Shown here piece by piece: positions 23,191 to 34,690 of a DNA stretch of 64,000 nucleotides. A program made the position numbers and the translations under genes. Numbering within the stretch: the stretch's first letter is position 1; each line of letters begins with the position of its first letter. The notes under the pieces are model-generated. The model saw nothing but the letters and a program-made list of their open reading frames with translations. It did not search any database and had not been told where the DNA came from. The DNA comes from Cephalopachus bancanus (taxonomy: Eukaryota > Chordata > Mammalia > Primates > Tarsiidae), in assembly GCA_027257055.1 (NCBI GenBank), contig JAPVLO010000179.1:1674001-1738000 (forward strand), in the 5' to 3' direction.

Positions 23191-24005
23191 TTTTAAATTT
23201 TTTATTCTATTTTTCTATGTTAGAGTTGCAGGGTATATGTGAAAATTTCTACATAAGTAAATTGTGCAAAGGTGAGGTTTGGCCTTCTAGCGAGCCCTCT
23301 CGCCCCCTGATAGTGAATATAGTAACTAATGGGTGGTTTGGGCCCCTTATCCTCCTTCTCTCCCTCCCTCCTACCCTCCCTTTCTCAGCAGTGCCCAGCA
23401 TTTGTTGTTCTCACGTTTGTGCTCTTGTACCCAATGTTTAGGGCCCGTTTATGAGTGAGAACATGCGGTATTCGGTTTCTTGTTTATATGATAGTTCACG
23501 TAGAATAAGGGTCTCCAGCTACATCCACAATCCTGTAAAAGACATGATTTTGTCCTTCTTTATGGCTGAGTAGTATCCCACTGTGTATATGGACCACATT
23601 TTCTTATCCAGTCCACTTTCAGTGGGCATCTGGGTTGGTTATGTGTTTTTGTTATCGTGACTAGTGCTGCAATGAACATACATGTGCAGGTAGGTGTCTT
23701 TTTGGTAGAGTGATTTATTTCCTTCTGGGTATATTCCCAGAAGTGGGATTGCTGGATCATATATTAGCTCAATTTTGAGTTCTTTGAGAATATGCCATGC
23801 GCTTTCCGCAAAGGATGAACTACCTTACATTCCCAGCAACAGTGTAGAAGCACTCCCTTTCCTCCACAGCCTCGCCAACACCTGTTGTTTTTTGACTTTT
23901 TAATGACAGCCATCCTGACCAGTGTGAGGAGGTATCTCGTTAATTGCTTTGATTTGCACTTCTCTGATGATTAGTGAAGCTGAACATTTTTCCTATGTGT
24001 TTTAT
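23191..24005 (-). mobile_element. L1 3' end, primate L1MA/L1PB-like, 5'-truncated
   Basis: Antisense L1: T-rich start, GCAGGGTATATGTG, the CTCCCTCCCTCCTACCCTC polypyrimidine of the 3' UTR, GTGAGAACATGCGGTATTCG, then ORF2 antisense up to GATTAGTGAAGCTGAACATT. The 3' UTR differs from that of the L1 at 19033, so it is another subfamily. Possible eroded duplication: ACAGCTACCTTTAA (23175-23188) and ACAGTTTCCCTTTAA (24006-24020). Confidence 0.9.
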
Positions 24006-24204
24006 ACAGTTTCCCTTTAAAGGCTTTAGAATATTTACAAAGTTTAATCAACCCTAGATTGCTGGATATTTACATATACATTTTACCTTTATTATTATTT
24101 ACATAGTAAAATTTTTGAAAACATTACAATCACTAAAAATAAAGAACAGATTAAGTTGTCTGAAGACTACTTTAAATTTTGTTTCAAAGGTAATATCCAT
24201 TAAT

Positions 24205-24400
24205 ACGAAATATCCAGAATAGGCAAATCCAGAGAGGCAGAAAACAGATGAGTGGTTGCCAAGGGCTGGGGAAGGGAGGAGAATGGGATGTGATTACTTA
24301 ATTGATACAGGGTTTCTGCTTGGAGTGATGAGAATGTTCTTGAACTAGACAGTGTAGTGGTTGAACATTGATGAATGTACTTTACAATAAAAATTATTAG
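24205..24400 (+). mobile_element. L1M 3' end fragment
   Basis: ATATCCAGAATAGGCAAATC, GAGTGGTTGCCAAGGGCTGG and GGAGTGATGAGAATGTTC are the typical old-L1 3' end in sense. Confidence 0.85.
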
Positions 24401-24706
24401 AATTTAAACATAAGCAAAACTTTCTAAACATAAAAATCACTAAAATAAAATGTTGCCAATATGCTGTGGTTCACCCATATTCTTCCACTTTTATAAATCA
24501 AAGCCAAAAATGAGTACTTGGGTATTCATTTTTAACTATTGTTATCTTGACCAGTAGCTGTTTTCTAAATTTACCACAGACTGGCAAATATAAAACTGGA
24601 ACACAAATTCACTATTGAACAGTCTAAGTTTGAGATATCTGTCTAGTAGACTACAATAAACACAAGTGTGAGTACAAAAAAGAACGCAGTCTAAATATTT
24701 ATAACT

Positions 24707-24932
24707 AGAAGTCAGAAGTATACTATAAAAGAACAATGAGAAATATCTATGAAATATCACATTATTTCATAAATTCTTACTAATATCAAACGTCAAGATA
24801 ATTATGAGCAAATGGTCAAAAATTAACTTTTAATTATCTTGATGTTTGATATTAATAAGAATTTATGAAATAATGTGATATTTCATAAATATTCTTCATT
24901 GTTCTTCTACCACCAGTAGACTTCTGGCTTCT
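24707..24932. repeat. Inverted repeat, arms about 100 bp, 26-bp loop
   Basis: Left arm 24707-24804 and right arm 24831-24932 are reverse complements with about nine mismatches and one 4-base gap over roughly 100 bp. Both contain AATATCACATTATTTCATAA or its complement. The loop is 24805-24830. The right arm belongs to the L1-linked insertion that ends at 25070. Confidence 0.95.
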
Positions 24933-25070
24933 TAAGGGTACCTGATCGCAAACCAGGTAAAGTGGGGACCAAAGGTAGGCCAAACTATGCCTGTACAATG
25001 ACCACTTGTATACCTAATCCTGAAGTGTACCCCACATCTTTAAAATAAATTTTAAATAAATTAAATTTAA
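24834..25070 (+). mobile_element. Truncated L1 3' end joined to an inverted copy of its 5' flank
   Basis: 24933-25070 is an L1 3' UTR like that of the copy at 19033 (GCAAACCAGGTAAAGTGGGG, ACCACTTGTATACCTAATCC, A-rich tail). Directly 5' of it, 24834-24932 is the inverted copy of flanking DNA 24707-24801. The whole is bounded by an 18-bp duplication, TCAAAAATTAACTTTTAA (24816-24833) and TCAAAAATTGACTTTTAA (25071-25088), with one mismatch. Confidence 0.85.
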
Positions 25071-25234
25071 TCAAAAATTGACTTTTAAAATGTACATTGG
25101 TTTCCTGGTTTTGGAGAGGCATCTTTTTCATACTGAAAGGATTGCCAAATATGTTCTGGATCCTAAGTCATTAACCACTGGAAGCCTGAAAAAAACTCTG
25201 AGGTACAGGGTTTCTGTAAAACTCTGAGGTGATT

Positions 25235-25345
25235 TTTTAAAAAATTATTTATTTGTAATTGTGGTAAAATACACACAAAATTTAACATCTTAACTCTTCT
25301 TAAGGGTACAATCCAGCAATATTAACTCATTTGCAATTGCTGATG
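25235..25345 (-). mobile_element. Possible old L1 3' region, antisense
   Basis: TTGTGGTAAAATACACACAA followed by TTTAACATCTTAACTCTTC and AGGGTACAATCCAGCAATATT resembles the antisense L1M 3' end. Short and diverged. Confidence 0.5.
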
Positions 25346-25784
25346 TTAATTTATATCATTCCAAATTCTGTTTCTGAGTGCTGCATTGTTGTCATATGTA
25401 TGTGTCATTTTGCTTGAAAATGAATAGTGAGGAGAGGAGAATGTTAATTGAGATAATTATCTGATATCAACTGTACAATGTTGTTATTGATTTACACAGT
25501 TGGTAAAAATCACAAGTTGGTCATTATTTTATTGCGTTTAGTGCTATGTACTTGTATTTTGATATTTCAGAGCTTAATACTTCAATGTTAAAAATAACTT
25601 ACCATAATTATGGAAAATGAAGAAATATATGTGGATGAAATTTCCAAGGTCAAAGGAATCCAGTGAACTTATTAGTGAATGAGACAGATAGTGATGTAAT
25701 GATGCAATGTAAACAAATAAATATACATATACGATATAATACATATATTTGATTTATAATCCAAATAAAAATACAAAGTACTGA

Positions 25785-26024
25785 ATGCTAGTCAGAGTGG
25801 TGTCTGAGCCAAATACTGGGTATGTATGCAACTTTCAGCTGGACTGTAAAAAAGGTGACAATCTAGAAAAGACCATCTCACTTGTGCTTAACGACAGAAG
25901 TTTGTGGCAACCAGCTTCAGATGTTTTTTTATTTTCACCCACTCTCAGTATTAGGAAAGTGAAAAATTTGCCAACTGTGAATGTGTTAAGTTTATTCACA
26001 TTCTTATGCTACCAATCTCCATGA
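25785..26024 (+). pseudogene. piggyBac transposase fragment
   Basis: An open frame contains SEPNTGYVCNFQLDCKKGD then NLEKTISLVL, which matches the central region of piggyBac-family transposases (TGYV, CNF, DNLEKT). Further on, ASDVFLFSPTLS resembles the DNFFTSPTL-type motif that carries a catalytic aspartate; the D is present. A possible decayed N-terminal piece starts with ATG near 25615. No TTAA-bounded ends were found. It could be part of an old PGBD-type element; it is too short to be functional. Confidence 0.6.
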
Positions 26025-28188
26025 TTTTTTTTTAACTACCACCCTTCATTGGTACTTTATTTCCCCTTTTATGCAGAGATAGCACGTCACAAACTCACTC
26101 ATCTCTGTCACTGAAGTAGGAGACTTCTAACACTAGGATAACTATAACCAGCAGATAACAGGAACACTCTTTCATGAATCTAATGAGAGAGTCCTAACTT
26201 GAATAGGAGAGTCTTCTCCTCTGCTCCAATGAAAGGAGCATAGGGACATCTGAAGTGAAGGAGTAAATCAGGGTTAAAATCAAACCCCAGTGATGATGGG
26301 GGAGTCTTCATATGGAGAGACTGGCCATCAGTGCCAGCAGTGGCAGCAGCAGCAATAACTGCAGACCTTGACTTTGAGATTAGCTGCTGCCCAGACTGAG
26401 GCTAAAGAACCCAATGGATTGCAAAATAATGCAGGAGTCACTCAGGCCCTTTCTTGCCAGGAAAAAGGCAAGTTTCTAGGAGCTCAATGTCTCAGACATT
26501 CTGCTGCTGCTAAGATCCCAGTGCATTCTCTTTGGGGGTGAGTTCCCAGATCTGAAGGCTAGAGGAAGTCAAGATTATACTCAATTATTTACTTTCAAAG
26601 GCTCTGGACAACAGCCTAATAGCCATAATAATTCACATGCATCTTAATAGCTGGCACTCCATGGTGGAAGATCTACGTAACTCTTTTCAATGCTGTCATC
26701 TTCAGTTATAGACCACTGTAATGTTAAACAAACTGATGGGCCAAAGATGAGGCTACTCTGAGTGGAGAGGCACCCTGGGTCTCAGGGAGAGACTGGCATC
26801 AGATGCAGGAATATTAAATGCAACAGAGAAATAAAGGCAGCATCATAGGAATCTTCACAGAAAGCAGCAGGAGCACAGAGGACAAAGAGCAAACACCTGA
26901 TGGAGCTCAGGATAGGAGGCTTCACACAGATCAGTATTGTGAGCAGCAAAGCAGGAGGGCATCTCAAAGCATTGCACTCTATCTGGCAATCCTAGTGGAT
27001 GGTGCAGCATCTGCAATCATTTCACAGGTCTGAAATACGAGAATAATGGTAATGTTCACAGGCATCCTGTTATGATAGTAAAAATTGTTTGGCCCCCAAA
27101 AGTTATGGTGTGCAATATACACACATTCAAAGGGAAATAACAAGAAAACTCCCTTCACAGCTGGCATTCTCAGGCTCAGTGCACCATAGCACTCTTGAGA
27201 TGGTGACCAGATGACTGACTAAATTAGTCCTAAAATTATGAACGCTTGTGTTACAGTGATACGACTGTTAAGTCTAATCTGAACACTTCGATTTGACCAG
27301 AGGTTGACAACAGCATCCAGACTTGAACTCTACTGAAATAAGAGCACCTACACTCATTTAGCCACAGAAGAGGCAGTGGCTTTTGGCCTGCTTCTCCCCA
27401 TGGGAATGGACCAGTGACACTCACTAGGTGGGTGACACACTGCTGGGACTTGCTGGGAGAGGGATGTGAGGCAAGCTCTGACTCTCCTTTCTCCTGGATT
27501 AGTCAGCTCAAGCTAGGGGGCAGGGTCAGAGGCCCACACATGCCCTCCTGTCCACTCTTTCTGAGCCACGTGATCTAACTCTATACAGTAATGCAAGTCT
27601 TTTTTGTTTTTGTTTAATCTTAAAGGTTATGCATATGCATGTTTCTTTTTCTCAAAACTCATACTTAAAGGGTCTGTACTCTGATCTCCAGCCCCACCTG
27701 TGACTTGGGCACAAGAGCACCCGCCATCCACAAGCACTGGTCTAAGTTCAGCGAAGTCACCAGTTCACATCCCTTAATGTGTATTTACATCATCTGTTTG
27801 TTACTAATCATATCTGCTAAATCTATCATCCTTGTTACTGCTGTGTGGTGTTTGGGCCCAAATTCACAAAAACAAATCCATGTTTAAAAAGTAGTGACAA
27901 AAATAGCAACAATATATAGTTCAAAATAATATCTTGGTGAACAAAATCTATAATGTCAATTAGTATGTACTTGTACAAGGACGTGATAGTTTCATAGATT
28001 TTGCCAAAATAGAGAAAGTGCAAACGGGAAGGCCGATGATGACTAGCTGAAGTCCAATTTAACTTGACCTGCATTACATCTACCCTGAGTTCTCAGTAAG
28101 CTGTCATAAAACCTTCAAAAACAATGGCATGACAAAAAGTTTACAAAATTTTCTAAGTGGCATCTCCGGGTGCCCAAATAGGGGTTTC
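26025..28188. other. Unclassified intronic sequence
   Basis: Over 2 kb without a recognised family. Moderately GC-rich around 26300-26550 and 27360-27580. No exon signature. Confidence 0.45.
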
Positions 28189-28713
28189 TAGAACAAGCAC
28201 ATTAATTTGTTGTCAGGAAAGAAAGGGAAGAACCCTGAATTACAAAGACACCGCTCAAAATTGTTCTCTTCAAAGGAAAAAAAAATGTACAAATTACACT
28301 GTGAGAAGTTCCTAAAACCAGCTTCAAGGCTGATGAACCAGGCTATGCTCAGAGACAAAGCAGAAGAGTCAACTGGCATACTGCCTACACCAGATGACAT
28401 TGCTAGCCATGACTCTAACACCAAAATACAACGGCAAAAGAAAATCAAAGGCTATCTGTGGAGGAGAGCCCACAATACCTGCCAGTAGATAAACCCCTGA
28501 AACCAGCCTGTGAAACAGCTCTTAGTATATCTGGCAGACACAAAGGAAAGCAACTCTACAAGAGAAGAGCATGTTTTAAATGTGTTTGAGACTGGGGACA
28601 GCCCTCTCAGGATGGCGCCACTGGAGCAATGGCCAGGTTTCCACCAAGGGAGATTAGAGCTGCACCCAGCTGCCATAACACACCTGATTTATTCCAGGGA
28701 ACAGTTGGCATAG
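28189..28713. other. Unrecognised open region, both strands
   Basis: On the plus strand one frame runs from 28192 to 28713 with only two adjacent stops near 28486-28500, giving two frames of 93 and 67 codons. On the minus strand frames of 86 and 74 codons are also open. The plus product is lysine-rich and hydrophilic at first (KEKKMYKLHCEKFLKPASR). I recognise no family, and there are no splice sites or poly-A features that define a gene. Could be a decayed retro- or DNA-element gene or chance. Confidence 0.3.
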
Positions 28714-29391
28714 GGCAACTCAGGGTCAAAGGGTCCCATGCCATTGCTATTGTAAGATCCCCAGCATATTAAAAAATGAAGAGATGCCAAGATATAATTT
28801 TTACATGGTATTATATTAAATGTTTAAAATATTAACACTTTAAACACTAAAAACTATAATGCAATATAGTTATTCTATTTACAATGTAATGATGAAATAC
28901 ATTAGAAATACAAATTCACAGTATACTGTCCACAGTATGATCCAGTAGTGAGACACACAGGATTGAGCACATGATGAACACATGGTACTTTCAATCTTGT
29001 TCACATGTCTCTATGCCCTGAAGTTTACCCTTTATTGAAACTAATGTTGACAGCCTAAATGTGAGGGTTGGGCCCTATGGTCCTCTTGTCCTGCACCCTA
29101 ACCCCATGACACACCCAGCTGGAATTCAACATCATAAGCCTCCCAATCTTGATTCACTATTGAATAAAAGAGTTAGAGTGGGAGAAATGACATTTTAGCC
29201 AAATTTCCCAATGACCACATATTCAGGACACAGTACAGAGAGGAGGAGAACTGCTTTGCTATAGTGAAACACTGTCATTTAGAAGTCATCTAGAAGGAAA
29301 GTAAATGTAAAACTTTTAAGCAAAAACAGAAAAAGTGCTCCTTAAATACAGCATTAAAAACATTAACCATAAAAGAAGAAAATTATTAACT
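28714..29391. other. Unclassified intronic sequence
   Basis: AT-rich. Nothing recognised. Confidence 0.5.
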
Positions 29392-29580
29392 GGACTCTAT
29401 ATCAGACATTATTCTAAGCTCTGCATGCATTCTCTCATTTACTTCTTATAACAACATTATGATGTGAATTGTGTTCTCTCCATTCTACATATGAAGAAAC
29501 TGAGGCTCAGAGAAGCCAAGTAACTTGAACAAGGTGCTGGAGTCAGGGAGTGCTCAACAACTCAGCTAACAGCTATCTTC
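29392..29580 (-). mobile_element. MIR SINE, minus orientation
   Basis: TTATAACAACATTATGATGTG, GAAGAAACTGAGGCTCAGAG and AAGTAACTTGAACAAGGTGC follow the antisense MIR order. Confidence 0.85.
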
Positions 29581-29667
29581 CTACTGAGCATCTGACAGAT
29601 CATAATTAGAAACCATACCTTAATGCTTGCTTCAATATAATACCAAAATTTTTTTTTGCCAAAGCTG

Positions 29668-29987
29668 AATGCCATCAAACTGTGGTCTGAGAATCTGTTC
29701 ATTATTATACCCAAGTTGAAATATCCAAATTTCTAGTTTTCACTCGTGAGACATTCCTTGATTTGGTCCTTGCATAATCTGTAGAAAGAAATCTCAATGG
29801 CCATCTATGTAGCTGACTTGATAATAAATTTAAAAATCGTTTCACTGGCAAGAAGTTATTTTTATTTTTGCCAATTTAAAGCATAAGTTTTCAAAATTTA
29901 TTTTAAAACTTGTGATTGACCTTTAAAAAAATTTACTATGTGTCAGTCCTGTAATCAATGGACAGCAAAAGTTTGAGAAAAACTGGC
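29668..29987 (+). mobile_element. Possible hAT-type non-autonomous transposon
   Basis: Begins ATCAAACTGTGGTCTGAGAA and ends AAAGTTTGAGAAAAACTGG, which look like the two degenerate ends of a Charlie-type element. No clear 8-bp duplication. Confidence 0.4.
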
Positions 29988-32900
29988 CCATATTATGAGT
30001 GGTGAAAGCCCTGGGAAGTTGAGCAGATGTTTCTAGAAGGATGGTGGACAGGAAAGAGACAAAATCACTCAGCACTAAATAGAGCAAAACCAAAAGGAAG
30101 GCATCAGAAGAGCCATGGGCAATTCAAACACCTTCTGATGTCTTCCTCCAAGGAAAGAGAAGCCAGAATAGTCTTTACATACCTCTAAAATAAATCACTT
30201 CTCCCAGGCATAAAGTGAAAACTAAATCAGATATAGCACACAAGATCACTATGAAGGATAATCTACAAAAGTTATGATGATGTCATCTCTAAGTATCAAT
30301 AGCTTTAAATTATGGATTCACATTTTGCTTTATTAGAAAGCTACTTCAGATGTATTAAAAATCTGTTTACTTTTAGTATTGATTTTTTGATAAATATATT
30401 ATCGAGAGAGGTTATATGCAGTGATTTCCCTGGAAAAGCTGACATTTATTCAATGATATTTGCTTTACTGAATTAAGTAGCAATATATGCTCATATATTT
30501 TTGCTATATCTGGGAAATTTTCTTATCAGAGTTAAGGTAAAAGAATATCTATTACATACAAATATTAGGATATGGTTTAACAATAGAAAGCTTAGAAAAA
30601 TATCTAGTGTAAGATCTAGTTGTTATAAATTAATTCTTCATTGACTTTTATATCAAAACATCATAAAGTTAAAGTTAATTATTAAAACATTATTTTAGTC
30701 AATTAAGTAGGTTTTTTTAAAGATGGAACTCCTTTATAGAAAAAAAGGTAATCATCATATTCAATTTTAAATCATTTTCTCCTGTAATATTTCACCAGAA
30801 CCATTTTATTAAGCAAAATCCTCTAAGGCCAGCTAGTAATCAAATGTCCTTTTCTTCTTCCTCTTGTGTATTAAACTAAACCACACTCCTAGCTGCCCTT
30901 CTCACCACCTGCAGACTTGGCCCATAGAAACCACCACATGGATGCTCCAGAGACTTTCTCCTGTACCATCTATAAGTCCACTTAAGAGGAATCTTGGAAA
31001 ACACATCTAGAAGATGGTTGAGTCTGTTTGAACCCAGATGTGTATGTGGAATAGTCTCCCAACCCAACCACCACTAACCTGGAACCACACTAGACTATTA
31101 TACAAATGGAAAATAAATGTCAACAGTGTGAAGGTACTGACATTTTGAGATTTACTTGTCACAGCATCTAGTGTTCAACTAAGACATACATTTTTGTATT
31201 CTATAGATTCTTAGCAAAAAACGAAGGGTTACTTTTTCTTTAGAAAGCTCTTTAATGTTAAAATAAGGATTGAGGCCCACACGGCCTAGTGAATTCAGAT
31301 GTGTCCTATTCTCAGAACTAATTCAATAAGTCAGTAGATATTTATTAAATAATCATTTCATTAGTTCTTATTAAGACAGAGATAAGATAAAATATCTCAC
31401 ATAAATGTAATACACTATTTGATTTAGAAAAGAACACATTTGTAAACCAAGACTTTGAATTATAGAGGAAGGCTTATAATAAAAAAAATGACAAACTACC
31501 TGATCTCTTAGAGAGCAATGCCTTTGGTCACAACTGTTTTTTATTTATTCAGCTGATCGGTAAGTTATTTTGTGTGTGTGTGTTTTAGACTTTCACTTCC
31601 AATTCTTAAGAATTAGCAAGACTTCCCACAAATTACAAGAGGTTACTTTTCTTTTCTTTTTAATTTACCGGAAGAAAGTTCGGAAAGTACTGGCTTAAGA
31701 ATTTAAAAACCGAGACAGCAAAAAAGGCAAGAAATGCAACAAATGGCATGACTCTAAAGAGCTTCACATCAATTAATATTCTTGAAAGATTTCATTGAAT
31801 TTGTCAAAGATGCAGTCTTACGGATCTCTTCTTTCATGCACTTGAACTAAATATAAGTGAATAAGAAAGGAAAGAAAAAAAAAAACTTGAATCAGACGAC
31901 CCTCTTGAAAACAAGGTGTCACTGAGTGTGCAAAGAGGCAAATAAAGATAGCTTTCCTCTGCTCTCTATGCTGACCTCAGAAATCTGTGACCAAAGTTTA
32001 CCCTGCTAGCTGAAAAGGGATCTGACCTCTGGGATTTACTCTAAATCAAAACATGGGCAGGATGCTGCCAGCAAAAGGCTCACACGGGACTTAAATCTGC
32101 ACCCCTGGAGCTCAGGGGATTCTCTGTTCTGTGCTTTTGCCGCGGATATGTCTCTAAAGAAAATATTGTTCTTATCTACTGGGGAAGGTCACTAATGATA
32201 AAGACCTCATGAAACAGAATAAATAAGAACTCTTAACCTAAACTAGGCCAAAGAGAGGAGGAAAAGAAGGACAGGACAGCACATTCATTAGTTCATTTGC
32301 AAAACCTGGCACTGAATGTTAACTAGAAGTCCAGCAAAGTCACCTGGGGCAAGAGCAGAGGTCCTAGTGAAGGAGCAACACATCTCCATCTGCTGGAGGA
32401 TTCCAGGAATTACCCAAATTTGAAAATGGCTTAATGCTTATCAAAAGTCTCATAAAAATAAATTAAATGAAAAAAGAAATATTACCACATTTCGTGAGTA
32501 AGAAAATGTAACTTCTCTTACTAATCACAACTACAATACTTTTATTACTTAAAGGTTGAAATGAAACATGTCATTTCTCTTCAGTGTCAGGGTCAACAGG
32601 ATATGAACCAAATTCAGTCATTTTATGAAGACACACTGTCTCTCAGTGAAGTCAACACCTCCCTACGCAAGCACAATTATACTTAAGAAAAGAACATGAT
32701 ATATCTTCAGCTTCTTGAAGACACCAGTCAGAGCAAATGAGCAGCTGGCAATTTCTGGCTTTCCTGATTACATCAAGCCTTCTTAGTGTTCTCATCCTGC
32801 TAGAGACTCCAGATAATAGACTCTTTCTAAAGTGAGTCCCAGGCTTCAAAAGTCACCATAACGTGCAGCCAATTAATAGAGAAAATTAATCCTTAGCGAG

Positions 32901-33993
32901 TCTATGCCACTTCATGAATTTAATTGTCTTCCATTTAATACATTATTCTAATACTTGATATTTCAGTCAAATAAAGCATTGACCTCCTATGCTAACCTCA
33001 AAAATATTGTACATAATTCATAGGATACAAAAGCAGAGCCTGTCCACAGCAGATACTTTAAGTGTTTATTGAAAAATGGAGAATCAAAGAGCTAGAAAGG
33101 TCGTCCACCTATGTCTTTTTTCCTCAAGCTTAAATACTAATTATCTATAATAGCTGGACAAATCTATAAAGATCATTCCTTTGGTAACCTTTCCATGACT
33201 ATATTAGCATAAAACTCAGAAAATGTTTATCTGACATGCCTTTTAAATATTAGCAAATTCTGTTAGAACTCATATCTTTGGAAATAAATGTGTTATCTTA
33301 CATAATCAGGCTATGGATGGGAGGTGTGTGACTGGTAAATATTAGCTATCAGATTTGTTATCTATTCTTATGAAATTTCCATCAAGCACAATTTCCAAGT
33401 CTCCCTGAAACAAGTTTAGCTATATTTATATCATTTTGTCATTATACATTTCATAATAAAAGGGGTTGAAATTATTTTATCATGACAATATATATGACAG
33501 TTCTGTTGTTAAAAGTCTCAAAAGCTGCACAACTGAATGAATTTAGATAGGTTTACTCATATATGAATAAGTTTAAATAATTCACTTTATCCAACCCTCT
33601 ACCATTCAGAAAACCTACACTCAATTTCAAGTATATGAATATTAATCCGACTGTCAAATTTTTCTAGAGCAAAAGATTTCACAAACTCAACATTCACAGA
33701 ATTAACAATATTCACATACAGTTATGTGGCTTTATACAATGTAATTTTGTGTGTATTATTTCATTTGACACTCTAGTGAAATGGGTATTTGTTAATATAA
33801 AAAGAACTACCTCTCAAAAGCATGACTGAACTATTTATATGGTCTTTACTCAAAAAGAAAAAAGTGGATTACAACACTCAAGCATACCCTTTTGCAATGC
33901 TTCCAAAATCTTTTTCTTCTTCTCCTTCCTGATTCCTCAGAGCTTTTAACAGTAAATCATCAAGGCAGGCACATAATTTTGGATGGTCTAGGT
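29988..33993. other. Unclassified intronic sequence, AT-rich
   Basis: No repeat family confidently recognised over about 4 kb. Small GT run near 31571. Minus-strand frames at 30876-31067 and 32652-32849 carry no family signature. Confidence 0.45.
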
Positions 33994-34322
33994 CAGCAGT
34001 TCCCAAAGTGTCTTCCAGGGTCTCCTGAAATTCCTGAGACCCTTTGGGGGTGGGGTCCACAAGGTAAAAACTATTTTCATGATGATAATAATAAGACACT
34101 ATTTATTCCCTTCCATTCTCAACTGCTCACAGGTATGCATCATTGCTCTGATGCCCAATGGAATGGATACTTACGCACTTATGTTTTAAAATGTTCTCAG
34201 TTTTAATTTCTAATTCAGAAAATACCAATAGACATTACCCACATAAACAAAAGTTCTTTGAATGTTTCAAAACACTTTAAGAGTATAAAGGGGTCCTAAA
34301 ACTAAAGAGCTTGAGAACTATT
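33994..34322 (+). mobile_element. hAT-Charlie non-autonomous transposon
   Basis: CAGCAGTTCCCAAAGTGTC at the left, GAGACCCTTTGGGGGTGGGG, AAACTATTTTCATGATGATAA, TTCTCAGTTTTAATTTCTAA, and GGGGTCCTAAAACTAAAGAG with CTTGAGAACTATT at the right follow a common Charlie-type element. Non-coding. Confidence 0.75.
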
Positions 34323-34329
34323 CAATAAA

Positions 34330-34690
34330 CGACTCCAAAATCTCAGTGGCATAACATAACAAGGTTTATTTCTCATTCAGGCACCTGCCCACTGCAGGTC
34401 ATCAGAGTGTGTATATGTGTGTGTAGGAGGTAGGGGAAGTCATTTCTATATCTGCCTCACTCAGGCACCTAGGCCAAAAGCCTCTCAGTGCTTCCACTAT
34501 CACCAACGCAGGAGAAAGGGAAGAGTCCACGGCGACGTTCATCCTAGTTCTAGAAGCTTCTGCCTGAAAGTGGAACATGTCACTTTCATTCACATTTCCA
34601 GCTAAAGTAGGTGAGGTAACATCTAAACCAAAGGCTACAGAGATGCACCATCTTCCCATGCTTCCAGAAAGTGAAAGCTGAGAGCAGGTA
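34330..34690. mobile_element. Ancient mammalian repeat, family unassigned
   Basis: CTCAGTGGCATAACATAACA followed by GTTTATTTCTCATTCAGG and CTGCCCACTGCAGGTCATCA resembles a well-known eutherian repeat; the family name is not certain. Confidence 0.4.
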
